Part shown: piece after piece, positions 26,645 through 35,807 of the stretch
Position numbering within the stretch: position 1 is the stretch's first letter
Layout of the letters: each line of letters starts with the position of its first letter
Assembly (NCBI RefSeq): GCF_017876495.1
Contig: NZ_JAGIOB010000001.1
Location: forward strand, 4,030,001 to 4,094,000
Length of the DNA stretch: 64,000 nucleotides
DNA from: Microlunatus capsulatus
Lineage (GTDB): Bacteria > Actinomycetota > Actinomycetes > Propionibacteriales > Propionibacteriaceae
Direction: 5' to 3'
Notes under the pieces: generated by a model
What the model was told of the DNA's origin: nothing
The model's input: only the letters and a program-made list of their open reading frames with translations
The model's database searches: none
Program-made: the position numbers and the translations under genes

Positions 26645-28126
26645 TCAGCCGGGCACGGCCGCCCGGGCGTCGAACCAGGTGCTCCGGTCGGTCGGGCCGG
26701 ACGCCACCCGGACCGCCCGCGCGACGCCCAGCAGCCGGGCGAGGCGCCGCTGCCGGGCCGGGGCCGAGCCGGCGTCGCCGTTGAAGTCGGCGACGCAGGC
26801 CTGCGGTCCGCCGAGGTCCCAGCAGACGGCCACGCTCTCGGCGTCCTCCTCGACCCGGGCGGTCGCGTCGCCCACCCGGACGGTGCGCCCGCCCGGCCGC
26901 GGGGTGCCCCCGATCGAGGAGCCGACGCTGACGTAGAGCGCGTTGGGCGACTCCTCCGTCTCGCCCGGCGGCAGGACCAGGACGGCCACCTGGCCGTCGA
27001 GGTCGTAGAGGCCGTGCACCTCCTCACCCGCCGGCAGCGCCCGGAGGTCGACGGGCAGCAGCACCGGCACCTCGGCCGGGACGACGGCGGCGGCCACGGC
27101 GAGCAGCTCGGCGTCGGTGCCCTCGGGGCTGCAGCTGAGCTCGAAGACGGTGCGCGGGCCGTCCCGCCACCACAGGCCGGCACCGCGGGAGCTGTCGGCG
27201 GCGAGGAAGCGACCCGGACGGGTGCCGACGCGGGTCGCCCGGCCCTCGGGCGTCGGGGCCGGCTCGGTGCTGCTGGTCGCGGTGACGTCGCAGGTCCGCG
27301 CCACTGCCCCGCCGCGGACCGCCGCCCGGTCGACCAGCTCGGCGGTGTCGCGGCCGGGGGTCAGGAAGCGGTTGAGCACCCGCACCTCCGCGTCCGGTCG
27401 GAGGTCGTAGCCGTAGACCCAGGTCCCGGCGGCCCGCGCGTACGGGTCGGGCCGCAGCACGCCGGGCAGCACCGTCGCCGCGGCGACCAGCGCGACGACG
27501 AGCACGCCCGCCAGCAGCCACCGGCCCCGGACCCGTCGCCGACGGGCCTCCAGCCCGCGCCGCGCCGTCTCGACCTGACCGCCGGTGGGCGGCTCGACGG
27601 CGGCGACCACCCGCTCGAGCTGGTGGCCGGGTGCCCCCACGGCATCGGTCGCGGTCGCCAGCGCCCGCGTCACGGACGGGCCGCTGCGCTCGGTCAGCCG
27701 GACGACGTCGGCCAGCGTCAGGCCCTCCACCTCCCGGAGCACCAGCACGGCGCGGGGGAGCGGGGCCAGCCCGTCGAGCCGCCGGCGGACGGCGTCGAGG
27801 TCCGGGTCGCCCTCCGCTGCCGGGCCCGGCCCGCCCGCCGGCGTGAGGTCGGGCTCGGTGGCCGGTCCGGCCGCCGGTGCGGGAGCGGACGGGCGGCGAG
27901 GTCCGCGGAGGAACGCGCGGACCAGGGCCGCGCGCCGGGCTGCGGCGCGCTCCTCCGCGGGGTCGACCACGAGTCCGGCGGCGTCCCCGGCGGGTCGCCG
28001 GCGCGGGCGGCGGTCGGCGGCCACCCGGGCTGCGGCCAGCAGCGCGGCGGCCCCGTCGGTGTCCCCGGCGAGCGCGCGCGCCAGCCGTCCCAGCCGGTCC
28101 GGCTCGGTCTCCGACAGCGCTCCCAC
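26645..28126 (-). CDS. Membrane-anchored protein with sigma-70 region-4-like N domain
   Basis: The product has 493 residues from GTG 28126 (start uncertain; GGGAG abuts it). After a low-complexity Ala/Arg/Pro stretch, residues 110-162 (LDGLAPLPRAVLVLREVEGL, TLADVVRLTERSGPSVTRAL) closely follow the helix-turn-helix of ECF sigma region 4. No region 2 is visible. One membrane segment lies at 203-222 (WLLAGVLVVALVAAATVLPG). The ~270-residue exterior part has several cysteines and beta-rich character but no recognised family. It may be a degenerate sigma factor turned membrane sensor, or a regulator using the DNA-binding half only. No anti-sigma gene is adjacent. Confidence 0.55.
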   Translation of the reverse strand: MGALSETEPDRLGRLARALAGDTDGAAALLAAARVAADRRPRRRPAGDAAGLVVDPAEERAAARRAALVRAFLRGPRRPSAPAPAAGPATEPDLTPAGGPGPAAEGDPDLDAVRRRLDGLAPLPRAVLVLREVEGLTLADVVRLTERSGPSVTRALATATDAVGAPGHQLERVVAAVEPPTGGQVETARRGLEARRRRVRGRWLLAGVLVVALVAAATVLPGVLRPDPYARAAGTWVYGYDLRPDAEVRVLNRFLTPGRDTAELVDRAAVRGGAVARTCDVTATSSTEPAPTPEGRATRVGTRPGRFLAADSSRGAGLWWRDGPRTVFELSCSPEGTDAELLAVAAAVVPAEVPVLLPVDLRALPAGEEVHGLYDLDGQVAVLVLPPGETEESPNALYVSVGSSIGGTPRPGGRTVRVGDATARVEEDAESVAVCWDLGGPQACVADFNGDAGSAPARQRRLARLLGVARAVRVASGPTDRSTWFDARAAVPG

Positions 28127-28249
28127 CTCCCTGGCCGGCCCCAGGCTACGGGTCCGCCCCGACCCGCGGGCGCGCTCGGCGGTGGTCCTGGCCGGCGACC
28201 GCGGCCACCCGCCCTGGCGGGGTCCGGGCAGCGGGGTGTACGGTCCGTC

Positions 28250-28261
28250 TAAACCGGTTTA
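28250..28261. promoter_or_regulatory. LacI-type operator upstream of the sugar locus
   Basis: TAAACCGGTTTA is a perfect 12-bp palindrome with the central CG typical of LacI-family operators. It lies between a weak -10 (TACGGT, 28239-28244) and the regulator start, as expected for autorepression. It was not found in the spacer before the binding-protein gene. Confidence 0.75.
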
Positions 28262-28283
28262 ACCAATGCTCGCCGAGGAGCCC

Positions 28284-29315
28284 GTGGACGTCCGCCGCCC
28301 CACCATCGCCGACGTGGCGAAGCGGGCCGGCGTGAGCAAGGGCCTGGTCTCCTTCGTCTTCAACGACAAGCCCGGCGTGGCCGCGCCCACCCGGGAGCGG
28401 ATCCTCGCCGCGGCCGCCGAGCTCGGCTGGCAGCCCGACCAGCTCGCCCGCTCGCTGTCCACCCAGCAGGCGGCCTCCCTGGGGCTGGTGGTCCGCCGTG
28501 ACCCGACCGTGCTGGCCGCCGACCCGTTCTTCCCCGCGTTCATGGCGGGCGTGGAGACCGCCCTCACCGAGCGCGGTTGGGTCCTGGTGCTGAGCCTGGT
28601 CCCCGACGCCGACGCCGAGGCCGCCACCTACCGCTCGCTCGCCGCCCACCGCCGCGTGGACGGCGTGCTGCTCACCGACCTGCGCCGCGACGACGAGCGG
28701 CTCCCGCTGCTCGCCGGGCTCGGCCTGCCGGCGGTCTGCGTGGGCCGGCCCGACGCCCCGGCGGGCTTCCCCGTGGTCAACCTCGACGACGCCGCCGGGC
28801 TGCGCGCCGTCGTCGAGCACCTCGTCGGCCTCGGCCACCGGCGGATCGGCTACGTCGGCGGCGACGTGGGCATGCTGCACGGCCTGCGCCGCCGCGCCAC
28901 CTTCCGCGCCGCCCTCGCCGGGCACGGGCTGGAGCCCGTCGGCCTGGTCGACACCGACTTCAGCGCGGCGGCGGGCGCGGCGGCGACGACCGCGCTGCTC
29001 GACGCCCCCGAGCGGCCGACGGCCCTGGTCTACGCCAGCGACCCGATGGCCGTGGCCGGGCTCGCCGTGCTGCAGCGCCGCGGCCTGCGGGTGCCTCAGG
29101 ACTGCTCGGTGACCGGCTTCGACGGGATGGAGCTCGGCGCCCACCTGCACCCGGCCCTGACCACGGTCGGGGCCGACCCGCTGGCCTGGGGGCGTGCCGC
29201 CGCCGGCGTGCTCCTGCGGCTCCTCGACGACGGCCGGGCCGAGGACCTCGAGCTGCCCGCCGCCGCCCTCCTCGTCCGGTCCTCGACCGGACCGCCCCCC
29301 GACCCGCCGGCCTGA
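28284..29315 (+). CDS. LacI-family transcriptional regulator
   Basis: The product has 343 residues. The GTG at 28284 follows GAGGAG and gives MDVRRPTIADVAKRAGVSKG, the normal LacI beginning; an in-frame ATG at 28266 without a ribosome site would add six residues. The helix-turn-helix and hinge (LAAAAELGWQPDQLARSLST) occupy residues 5-60. The periplasmic-binding-like effector domain follows (VVEHLVGLGHRRIGYVGGD, ALVYASDPMAVAGLAVLQRR, VTGFDGMELGAHLHPALTTV). It probably represses itself and the downstream sugar genes until the imported sugar binds. Confidence 0.92.
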   Translation: MDVRRPTIADVAKRAGVSKGLVSFVFNDKPGVAAPTRERILAAAAELGWQPDQLARSLSTQQAASLGLVVRRDPTVLAADPFFPAFMAGVETALTERGWVLVLSLVPDADAEAATYRSLAAHRRVDGVLLTDLRRDDERLPLLAGLGLPAVCVGRPDAPAGFPVVNLDDAAGLRAVVEHLVGLGHRRIGYVGGDVGMLHGLRRRATFRAALAGHGLEPVGLVDTDFSAAAGAAATTALLDAPERPTALVYASDPMAVAGLAVLQRRGLRVPQDCSVTGFDGMELGAHLHPALTTVGADPLAWGRAAAGVLLRLLDDGRAEDLELPAAALLVRSSTGPPPDPPA

Positions 29316-29397
29316 CCGGCCCGCACCCCGCACCGCCCGCACCCCGCACGACCCGCACACCGACGCACCGCTCGACCGCACACCACAAGGAGATCTC

Positions 29398-30699
29398 GTG
29401 CCCCGACGCACCCACGTCCTCCGAGCCCTGGCCGGCCTCGCCGCCCTGGGGCTCGCCCTCACCGCCTGCGGCGGCGGGGGTGACGCGCCCTCGGTCAGCG
29501 AGGCGCAGACCAAGAAGGGCCCCATCACCATCTGGTACTCCAACAACGAGCAGGAGGTGGCCTGGGGCAAGTCGATGGTGCAGGCCTGGAACACCGCGCA
29601 CCCCGACGAGCAGGTGGAGGGCCAGGAGATCCCGGCCGGCAAGAGCAGCGAGGAGGTCATCGGCGCGGCCATCACCGCCGGCACCGCGCCCTGCCTGGTC
29701 TTCAACACCGCGCCGTCCGCGGTCGGGCAGTTCCAGCGCCAGGGCGGGCTGGTGAACCTGGCCAGCTTCCCCGACGGCGCGTCCTACATCAGCGAGCGCA
29801 GCGGCGCGACGGCCGACCAGTACAAGGCGGCCGACGGCGGGTTCTACCAGCTGCCGTGGAAGTCCAACCCCGTGATGATCTTCTACAACAAGGAGCTGTT
29901 CGCGAAGGCCGGGCTGGACGCCGAGAAGCCCGAGCTGGCCACCTACGACCAGTTCCTGGCCGCCGCGAAGAAGATCAAGGACTCCGGCGCCGCCAACTAC
30001 GCGATCTACCCGGCGCCGACCAGCGAGTTCTACCAGACCCAGTTCGACTTCATGCCGCTCTACGCCGCCGCCAGCGGGGGCAAGTCCCTGGTGGCCGACG
30101 GCAAGGCGACCTTCACCGACCAGGCCGGCATCGACGTCGCCACCTTCTGGCGGGACCTCTACGCCGGCGGCTACGCCGGCCAGGAGACCTACCAGGGCGA
30201 CTCCTTCGCCGACGGCAAGGCGGCCATGGCCATCGTCGGCCCGTGGGCCGTCGCGGTCTACAAGGGCAAGGTCGAGTGGGGCTCGGTGCCCGTGCCCACC
30301 AAGGCCGGCACCGCGGCCGACCAGACCTACACGTTCAGCGACGCCAAGAACGTCGGCCTCTTCAGCGCCTGCCAGAACCAGGGCACCGCGTGGGAGGTGC
30401 TGAAGTTCGCCACCAGCACCGAGCAGGACCAGGCGCTGCTGGAGGAGACCGGGCAGATGCCGCTCCGCACCGACCTGCAGTCCGCCTTCCCGGACTACTT
30501 CGCGAAGAACCCGGCCTACCAGCAGTTCGGCAGCCAGGCCGCGCGCACCGTCGAGGTGCCGGCCGGCCCGAAGACCGTGGAGATGCTCCAGGACTTCCGC
30601 GACCAGTGGACCAAGGCCGTCATCACCGGCGACGGCGACGTGACGGCGGCGCTGCAGACCGCGGCCGACCAGATCAACGCCCTGGCCGGCGAGCGGTAG
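29398..30699 (+). CDS. ABC transporter sugar-binding lipoprotein
   Basis: The product has 433 residues. The GTG at 29398 follows AAGGAG. The signal peptide ends at a lipobox LALTAC with Cys24, then a Gly-rich linker. The extracellular solute-binding family 1 pattern follows: ITIWYSNNEQEVAWGKSMVQ, PWKSNPVMIFYNKELFAKAG, ADGKAAMAIVGPWAV. It would capture an oligosaccharide outside the membrane for the two permeases downstream. The 82-bp spacer before it contains short CCCGCAC-like repeats but no clear promoter, so it may be read from the regulator promoter. Confidence 0.93.
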   Translation: MPRRTHVLRALAGLAALGLALTACGGGGDAPSVSEAQTKKGPITIWYSNNEQEVAWGKSMVQAWNTAHPDEQVEGQEIPAGKSSEEVIGAAITAGTAPCLVFNTAPSAVGQFQRQGGLVNLASFPDGASYISERSGATADQYKAADGGFYQLPWKSNPVMIFYNKELFAKAGLDAEKPELATYDQFLAAAKKIKDSGAANYAIYPAPTSEFYQTQFDFMPLYAAASGGKSLVADGKATFTDQAGIDVATFWRDLYAGGYAGQETYQGDSFADGKAAMAIVGPWAVAVYKGKVEWGSVPVPTKAGTAADQTYTFSDAKNVGLFSACQNQGTAWEVLKFATSTEQDQALLEETGQMPLRTDLQSAFPDYFAKNPAYQQFGSQAARTVEVPAGPKTVEMLQDFRDQWTKAVITGDGDVTAALQTAADQINALAGER

Positions 30700-30703
30700 T
30701 CGG

Positions 30704-31663
30704 GTGACCGCTCTCGCCGACACCCGGCCCGGCGGCGCGACCGCCGGGTCGGGGGGCGGGCGGGCCCGCCCGGCCCGGCCGCTGCGCCGGGTCCTCGGCC
30801 GCCACCCGCTCGGGCTGCTGCTCAGCGCGCCCTACCTCGTCTTCGTCCTCGTCGTCTTCGCCTACCCGCTCGTCTTCGCCGGCTACATGTCCTTCCGCGA
30901 CTACTTCTTCGCCGCACCCGGCGTCGACGTCGACCGGCCCTTCGTCGGTCTGGAGAACTACCGGACGCTGGTGGCCGACCCGGCCGTGCGCCGATCGTTC
31001 GTCAACGTCGGCATCTTCCTGGTCATCAACGTGCCGCTCACCGTCGTCGGCTCGCTGGTGCTGGCCGCGCTGCTCAACCGGGTGGTCCGGCTGCGGACCT
31101 TCCTGCGCGTGTCCTACTACCTGCCCTACATCGCCGCCAGCGTCGCGGTGGTGGCCGTCTGGCTGTTCCTGTTCAGCGGCGGCGGCATCGTCAACCGGGT
31201 GCTGGGTCCGCTGGCCCCCGACCCCACGTGGCTGATCAACTCCGCGTGGGCGATGCCCTCGATCGCGCTGTTCGTGACCTGGAAGCAGATGGGCTTCTAC
31301 ATCCTGCTGTACCTGGCCGCGCTGCAGAACGTGCCGGAGGAGCTCTACGAGTCCGCCGCCACCGACGGCGCCGGGCGGTTCCAGCAGTTCCTCAACGTCA
31401 CCGTGCCCGGCGTCCGGCCGGCGACGGTGCTCGTCCTCCTGCTGTCCACCGTCACCGGGGCCAACCTGTTCACCGAGCCGTACCTGCTGACCGGCGGCGG
31501 CGGCCCCAACGGGTCGTCGGCCTCGCCGGTGCTGATCATGTACCAGGAGGGCATCGAGCAGGGCAAGCCCGGCTACGCCGCGGCGATCGGGATCGTGCTG
31601 GTGCTCGCCACCCTGGTGATCGCCCTGCTGCAGAACCGGTTCGCCGGGGAGAGGGACCGATGA
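30704..31663 (+). CDS. Sugar ABC transporter permease (MalF-type)
   Basis: The product has 319 residues from GTG 30704, 4 bp after the binding protein. There are six hydrophobic segments after a short basic N terminus (YLVFVLVVFAYPLVFAGYMS first). The EAA loop that contacts the ATPase reads ELYESAATDGAGRFQQFLNV. Its stop overlaps the next start as ATGA. No ATP-binding gene is in the locus, so a shared MsiK-type ATPase encoded elsewhere is likely, as is usual in actinomycetes. Confidence 0.93.
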   Translation: MTALADTRPGGATAGSGGGRARPARPLRRVLGRHPLGLLLSAPYLVFVLVVFAYPLVFAGYMSFRDYFFAAPGVDVDRPFVGLENYRTLVADPAVRRSFVNVGIFLVINVPLTVVGSLVLAALLNRVVRLRTFLRVSYYLPYIAASVAVVAVWLFLFSGGGIVNRVLGPLAPDPTWLINSAWAMPSIALFVTWKQMGFYILLYLAALQNVPEELYESAATDGAGRFQQFLNVTVPGVRPATVLVLLLSTVTGANLFTEPYLLTGGGGPNGSSASPVLIMYQEGIEQGKPGYAAAIGIVLVLATLVIALLQNRFAGERDR

Positions 31664-32493
31664 GCCGTACCGCGACCGTCCTGCGGGGACTGGTGCTGGG
31701 GCTGGGCGCCCTGGTCTTCCTGTTCCCCTTCTACTACATGGTGATCGGCTCGCTGCAGCTGGCGCCCGACCAGTCCGTGGCCGGGGCGTTCCCGCACCCG
31801 GGCAACCTGACCGGCGCCAACTACGCCGCCATCGACAGCCGGATCAGCCTGTTCCGCGGGCTCGTGAACTCGGGGATCTTCACCGGCGGCGTCGTCGCCT
31901 GCACCGTGGTCTTCGCGGTGCTCGTCGGCTACGCGCTGGCGGTGCTGCAGTGGCGGGGCCGCGGGGCGACGTTCGCGCTGGCCCTGCTCGTGCAGGTCGT
32001 CCCGTTCCAGCTGCTGATCATCCCGCTGTACGTGCTGATCGCCCGCAACTACGGGCTGGCCGACAACTACCTCGGCATGATCCTGCCGTTCGCGATCAAC
32101 TCCACCGCGGTGATCATCTTCCGGCAGTACTTCCTGCAGGTGCCCAAGGAGCTCTTCGAAGCGGCCCGGATCGACGGGGCGGGGGAGGTCGGGCTGCTCA
32201 CCCGGGTGGCCCTGCCGCTCGTCCGGCCGGCCCTGGTCACCGTGGTCCTGCTGACGTTCATCGGCCCCTGGAACGAGTTCCTGTGGCCGTTCCTCATCAC
32301 CAAGCGGGCGGACATGCAGCCGCTCGCCGTCTCGCTCGCCAACTACATCACCAACGTGGCCGCGACCGCGGCGAACCCGTTCGGCGCGGCCATGGCCGGC
32401 GCCGTCGTGCTCGCCGCCCCGCTGGTCGTGCTGTTCGTCGTCTTCCAGCGCTACTTCATCTCCACCGACCTCGGCTCCGGGGTCAAGGGATGA
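31660..32493 (+). CDS. Carbohydrate ABC transporter permease (MalG-type)
   Basis: The product has 277 residues. ATG 31660 overlaps the upstream stop. Membrane segments begin with GLVLGLGALVFLFPFYYMVI. The EAA motif reads ELFEAARIDGAGEVGLLTRV, and FIGPWNEFLWPFLITK is the typical C-terminal block. It is the second half of the translocation pore and functions with the MalF-type partner. Confidence 0.94.
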   Translation: MSRTATVLRGLVLGLGALVFLFPFYYMVIGSLQLAPDQSVAGAFPHPGNLTGANYAAIDSRISLFRGLVNSGIFTGGVVACTVVFAVLVGYALAVLQWRGRGATFALALLVQVVPFQLLIIPLYVLIARNYGLADNYLGMILPFAINSTAVIIFRQYFLQVPKELFEAARIDGAGEVGLLTRVALPLVRPALVTVVLLTFIGPWNEFLWPFLITKRADMQPLAVSLANYITNVAATAANPFGAAMAGAVVLAAPLVVLFVVFQRYFISTDLGSGVKG

Positions 32494-32527
32494 GCGCGCA
32501 CCCGATCCCCCCGAGAGGCTCCACCCG

Positions 32528-33637
32528 ATGACCCCCACCACCTCCCCGACGTCCGCTCCCGCCGTCGAGGCGGAGGGCTTCCCCTACCGGCTCACCCGGC
32601 TCGGCGTCGTGATGGCGCCCGAGGAGGGCAACGCGCACGAGGCCGAGGGCGTGCTGAACCCCGGCAGCGGCCGGACGCCCGACGGCCGCCTGCACCTGCT
32701 GCCCCGGCTGGTCGCCGCGGGCAACATCTCCCGGATCGGCCTGGCCGAGGTCGTCCTCACCGACGGCGTGCCCACCGGCGTCCGCCGCGACGGCGTCGTG
32801 CTGGAGCCCGACCGCAGCTGGGAGCGCGGGGCCGGCCACGGCGGCGTCGAGGACCCGCGGGTCACCTTCGTGGCCGCGCTGGGCGTGCACGTCATGACCT
32901 ACGTCGCCTACGGCCCGCTGGGCCCGCGGACGGCCGTCGCCACCTCTCCCGACCTGCGCACCTGGACCCGCCTGGGTCCGGTGCTGTACGGCTACGACGA
33001 CGCGCTGGACTGCGACCTCAACCTCTACCCCAACAAGGACACGGTCTTCTTCCCCGAACCCGTGACGGCACCGGACGGGACGCCGAGCCTGGCGGTCCTG
33101 CACCGGCCCATGTGGGACCTCGGCGAGATCGTGCCGGGGGAGAGCGACGCGCCGCCGACCGAGCTGCCCGACGACCGCGGCAGCATCTGGGTCGCCTTCG
33201 TCCCGCTCGCCGAGGCGCAGGCCGACCCGCGCGCGCTCGTGCACTGGCGCCAGCACCGCTTCGTCGCCGGTCCCGAGCACGGCTTCGAGGAGCTGAAGAT
33301 CGGCGGGGGACCGGCGCCCTTCCGGGTCCCCGAGGGCTGGCTGCTGCTGCACCACGGCGTGACGGGTGAGCTCGTCCGGGCCTTCGCGCAGCAGAAGAAG
33401 GTCAACTACGCCGCCGGCGGGATGATCCTGCACGCCGACCGGCCCTGGGAGGTCGTGCTGCGCACCAGCACGCCGCTGCTCGAGGCCGTCACCGAGGAGG
33501 AGCGCTCGGGCATCGTCCCCAACGTCGTCTTCCCCACCGCCATCGAGACCGTGGAGGACGTCCCCTACGTCTTCTACGGGATGGCCGACTCCAAGATCGG
33601 CGTGGCCCGGCTCGACCGGACCGCCGACCCCTCCTGA
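32528..33637 (+). CDS. Glycoside hydrolase family 130 phosphorylase
   Basis: The product has 369 residues. The five-bladed propeller motifs of GH130 are visible: NPGSGRTPDGRLHLLPRLV, HGGVEDPRVTFV (candidate catalytic Asp), DCDLNLYPNKDTVFFPEP, EELKIGGGPAPFRVPEGWLL and FPTAIETVEDVPYVFYGMAD. Characterised members phosphorolyse beta-mannosides (mannobiose, mannosyl-glucose, beta-1,2-mannan). Lacking a signal peptide, it should act in the cytoplasm on the imported sugar. Its place after the ABC permeases suggests the locus handles beta-mannosides; the exact linkage cannot be read. Confidence 0.9.
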   Translation: MTPTTSPTSAPAVEAEGFPYRLTRLGVVMAPEEGNAHEAEGVLNPGSGRTPDGRLHLLPRLVAAGNISRIGLAEVVLTDGVPTGVRRDGVVLEPDRSWERGAGHGGVEDPRVTFVAALGVHVMTYVAYGPLGPRTAVATSPDLRTWTRLGPVLYGYDDALDCDLNLYPNKDTVFFPEPVTAPDGTPSLAVLHRPMWDLGEIVPGESDAPPTELPDDRGSIWVAFVPLAEAQADPRALVHWRQHRFVAGPEHGFEELKIGGGPAPFRVPEGWLLLHHGVTGELVRAFAQQKKVNYAAGGMILHADRPWEVVLRTSTPLLEAVTEEERSGIVPNVVFPTAIETVEDVPYVFYGMADSKIGVARLDRTADPS

Positions 33638-33669
33638 CCTCCCCGCCGCTGCCACCCGTGAGGACTTCG

Positions 33670-35694
33670 ATGACGAAGCGCCGCCTGCCCCGCCTGCTGA
33701 TCGCCGGCACCGCCACCCTCAGCCTCGTGCTGGGGGTGGCGGGCACCACCCCCGCCGAGGCCCGGGCCCCCGAGCCCCGCGCGGACGGGGTGCTCACCAA
33801 CACCGCGCACCTGGACTTCCTGCTCGACGAGGTCAGCCCGGGGGCGGTGCCGGGGCACACCACCTACCGGCTCGCCGCCGAACCGGCGCTGACCATGCCC
33901 TGGACCTACGCCGACGCCCGCGACGGCGGCACCTTCGAGCGCGTGGGGGGCGGGCCGGAGGACCCCGTGACGGGGGACTACGGGCAGGGCGCCTACAACG
34001 CCGACGACGTCTCCCGGGCCGCCGTGGTCTACGTGCGGCACTGGCGCCAGTTCGGCGACGACGCCAGCCGGCAGAAGGCCTACGAGCTGCTCCGCGGGCT
34101 CACCTACCTGCAGACGGCGACCGGCCCGGACCGGGGCAACGTCGTGCTCTGGATGCAGGCCGACGGCGACCTCAACCCCAGCGCCGAACCCGTCGAGCTG
34201 CCCGACCCCTCGGACTCGGAGGAGAGCTACTGGCTCGCCCGGACCCTGTGGGCCCTCGGTGAGGGCTACGCCGCCTTCGAGGACGCCGACCCGGCGTTCG
34301 CCGCCTTCCTGCAGGACCGGCTCCAGCTCTCGGTCGGGGCCGTCCAGCGCGAGGTGCTGGACGACTACGGCCGCTACACCGTCACCGACGGCCGGCGGGT
34401 GCCGCGCTGGCTGATCGTCAACGGCGCGGACGCGACGGCCGAGGCCACCCTCGGGCTGTCCGCCTACGTCGCGGCCGTGCCGCAGGACCGGACCACCCGA
34501 CGCGTGCTCGCCCAGCTCCTCGAGGGCGTCGCGGCGATGGGGACCTCGCGGTCCGGCTGGCCGTACGGAGCCGTCCTGCCCTGGGCCGAGTCTCGCTCGA
34601 TGTGGCACGCCTGGTCCTCCCAGATGGCCGGGGCGCTCGCCCTGGGCTCGGAGACCCTGCGCCGCCCCGCCCTGCTGCGGCCCGCCGTGGCCGAGGCCGT
34701 CGGCTTCGACCCGACGCTGGTCGCCGCCGGCGGACCGGACAACGCCTGGTACCCGACCCCGGTGGACCGCACGCAGATCGCCTACGGCGCCGACTCCCGG
34801 GTGCAGAACCTCCTCGCCACCGCCGACGCGGCCCGGCTCCCGGGGCTGCGGACGCTGGCGGCCATGAACGCGAGCTGGTTCTTCGGGACCAACCGCTCCG
34901 GGACGCCGGTCTACGACCCGGCCACCGGCGTGACCTTCGACGGCGTGGCCCCCGACGGCACCGTCAACCGCAACAGCGGGGCCGAGAGCACCATCCACGG
35001 CCTGCTGACGATGATGGCGCTCGACGCCCGGCCCGCGGTGCGGGCCCAGGCCGTCGGGTGGACCCGGACGCCGGTGCGCGACGGCCTGGTGAGCGTGGAG
35101 GCCGAGACCGCGACGTCCTCGACCACCGGCAGCACCGTGACGCCGGACTCCGCCTGGACCGGGGAGTCCCAGCTGGGCGGCGGCGCCTACCTGCGGCTCG
35201 ACCGGGGCGAGCGGGCCCGGCTGGTGCTGGCGGCCGACGACCAGCCGCGGGTGCTCGAGCCCGTGGTGCTGCGGCCGGCCCGTTCGGGGCCGGTCAGCCG
35301 CTGGGCCGCCGGTGGAGAGACGGCAACGCTGCGCTCGCCGGCGCTGGCGCAGGGGCTCTCGGCCGTGCCCGGGGTGCTGCTGCCCCAGCGGCTCGGGCTC
35401 CCGCTGCCCGCGGGGGACGAGGTCGTCCGGGTCCGGGCTCAGCGCGGCACCCTCGCGCTGGACGCGGTGCTGGCCCGGCCGAGCATCTCCCGGGCCGTGT
35501 TCCCGACGGCCGACGGCGGCACCGAGCTGCTCACCTCGGCCGCCGGCGGGCGGGTCCGGGTCGCCACCCAGCTGACCGGGGCGCGGCGCGAGGCGCGCTA
35601 CGACCGGTCCGGGGTGCTCGTGCACCGCACCGCGCTCAGCGCCGGGCAGCGCGCCCGGGTGGAGCCGGGCGGCTTCACGCTGGTCACCCGCTGA
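33670..35694 (+). CDS. Secreted six-hairpin-glycosidase-like protein with CBM-like C domain
   Basis: The product has 674 residues. ATG 33670 has GAGG 6 nt upstream; GTG 33658 is a weaker choice. A signal peptide ([17 protein letters not shown]) with cleavage near AEA is followed by ~430 residues rich in Trp/Tyr helices ([60 protein letters not shown]), as in alpha/alpha-toroid glycosidases. From ~475 ([20 protein letters not shown]) the sequence looks like the start of a CBM6/CBM35-type module. Presumably it releases oligosaccharides for the adjacent transporter. I cannot name a CAZy family. Confidence 0.7.
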   Translation: MTKRRLPRLLIAGTATLSLVLGVAGTTPAEARAPEPRADGVLTNTAHLDFLLDEVSPGAVPGHTTYRLAAEPALTMPWTYADARDGGTFERVGGGPEDPVTGDYGQGAYNADDVSRAAVVYVRHWRQFGDDASRQKAYELLRGLTYLQTATGPDRGNVVLWMQADGDLNPSAEPVELPDPSDSEESYWLARTLWALGEGYAAFEDADPAFAAFLQDRLQLSVGAVQREVLDDYGRYTVTDGRRVPRWLIVNGADATAEATLGLSAYVAAVPQDRTTRRVLAQLLEGVAAMGTSRSGWPYGAVLPWAESRSMWHAWSSQMAGALALGSETLRRPALLRPAVAEAVGFDPTLVAAGGPDNAWYPTPVDRTQIAYGADSRVQNLLATADAARLPGLRTLAAMNASWFFGTNRSGTPVYDPATGVTFDGVAPDGTVNRNSGAESTIHGLLTMMALDARPAVRAQAVGWTRTPVRDGLVSVEAETATSSTTGSTVTPDSAWTGESQLGGGAYLRLDRGERARLVLAADDQPRVLEPVVLRPARSGPVSRWAAGGETATLRSPALAQGLSAVPGVLLPQRLGLPLPAGDEVVRVRAQRGTLALDAVLARPSISRAVFPTADGGTELLTSAAGGRVRVATQLTGARREARYDRSGVLVHRTALSAGQRARVEPGGFTLVTR

Positions 35695-35741
35695 GCCGGG
35701 ACCGGTGGTGGCCGCGTGCCGCCACCGGCTCCGGTCCCGGC
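35695..35741 (+). terminator. Long GC-rich hairpin ending the sugar operon
   Basis: Arms GCCGGGACCGG...GGTGGC and GCCACCGG...CCGGTCCCGGC start right after the stop codon and pair over about 18 bp. No T-run follows, which is common for actinomycete terminators. Confidence 0.65.
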
Positions 35742-35749
35742 CCTGTGCG

Positions 35750-35777
35750 CCGGCCGCCCGCGCGAGCGGGCGGCCGG
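35750..35777. terminator. Second hairpin with GNRA-type loop before rimO
   Basis: A perfect 12-bp stem (CCGGCCGCCCGC / GCGGGCGGCCGG) closes a GCGA tetraloop (35762-35765). Together with the preceding hairpin it separates the sugar operon from rimO. Confidence 0.6.
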
Positions 35778-35807
35778 TGCGGGCCGATCGGTCATACTGA
35801 GGAGGCC

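Noticed and set aside
26645-28126. Calling this gene an ECF sigma factor.
   Set aside because: Only a region-4-like segment is visible; region 2, needed for -10 recognition and core binding, is missing.
24176-28252. A 1358-codon plus-strand open frame opposite the DUF3516 helicase and the sigma-like gene.
   Set aside because: It spans two well-supported minus-strand genes and reads as repetitive Gly/Arg/Val/Gln; no plausible start or domain.
29316-29397. CCCGCAC-like short repeats before the sugar-binding-protein gene as a CRISPR or operator array.
   Set aside because: Units are 7-8 bp, irregular and within 50 bp; no spacer pattern and no dyad symmetry.
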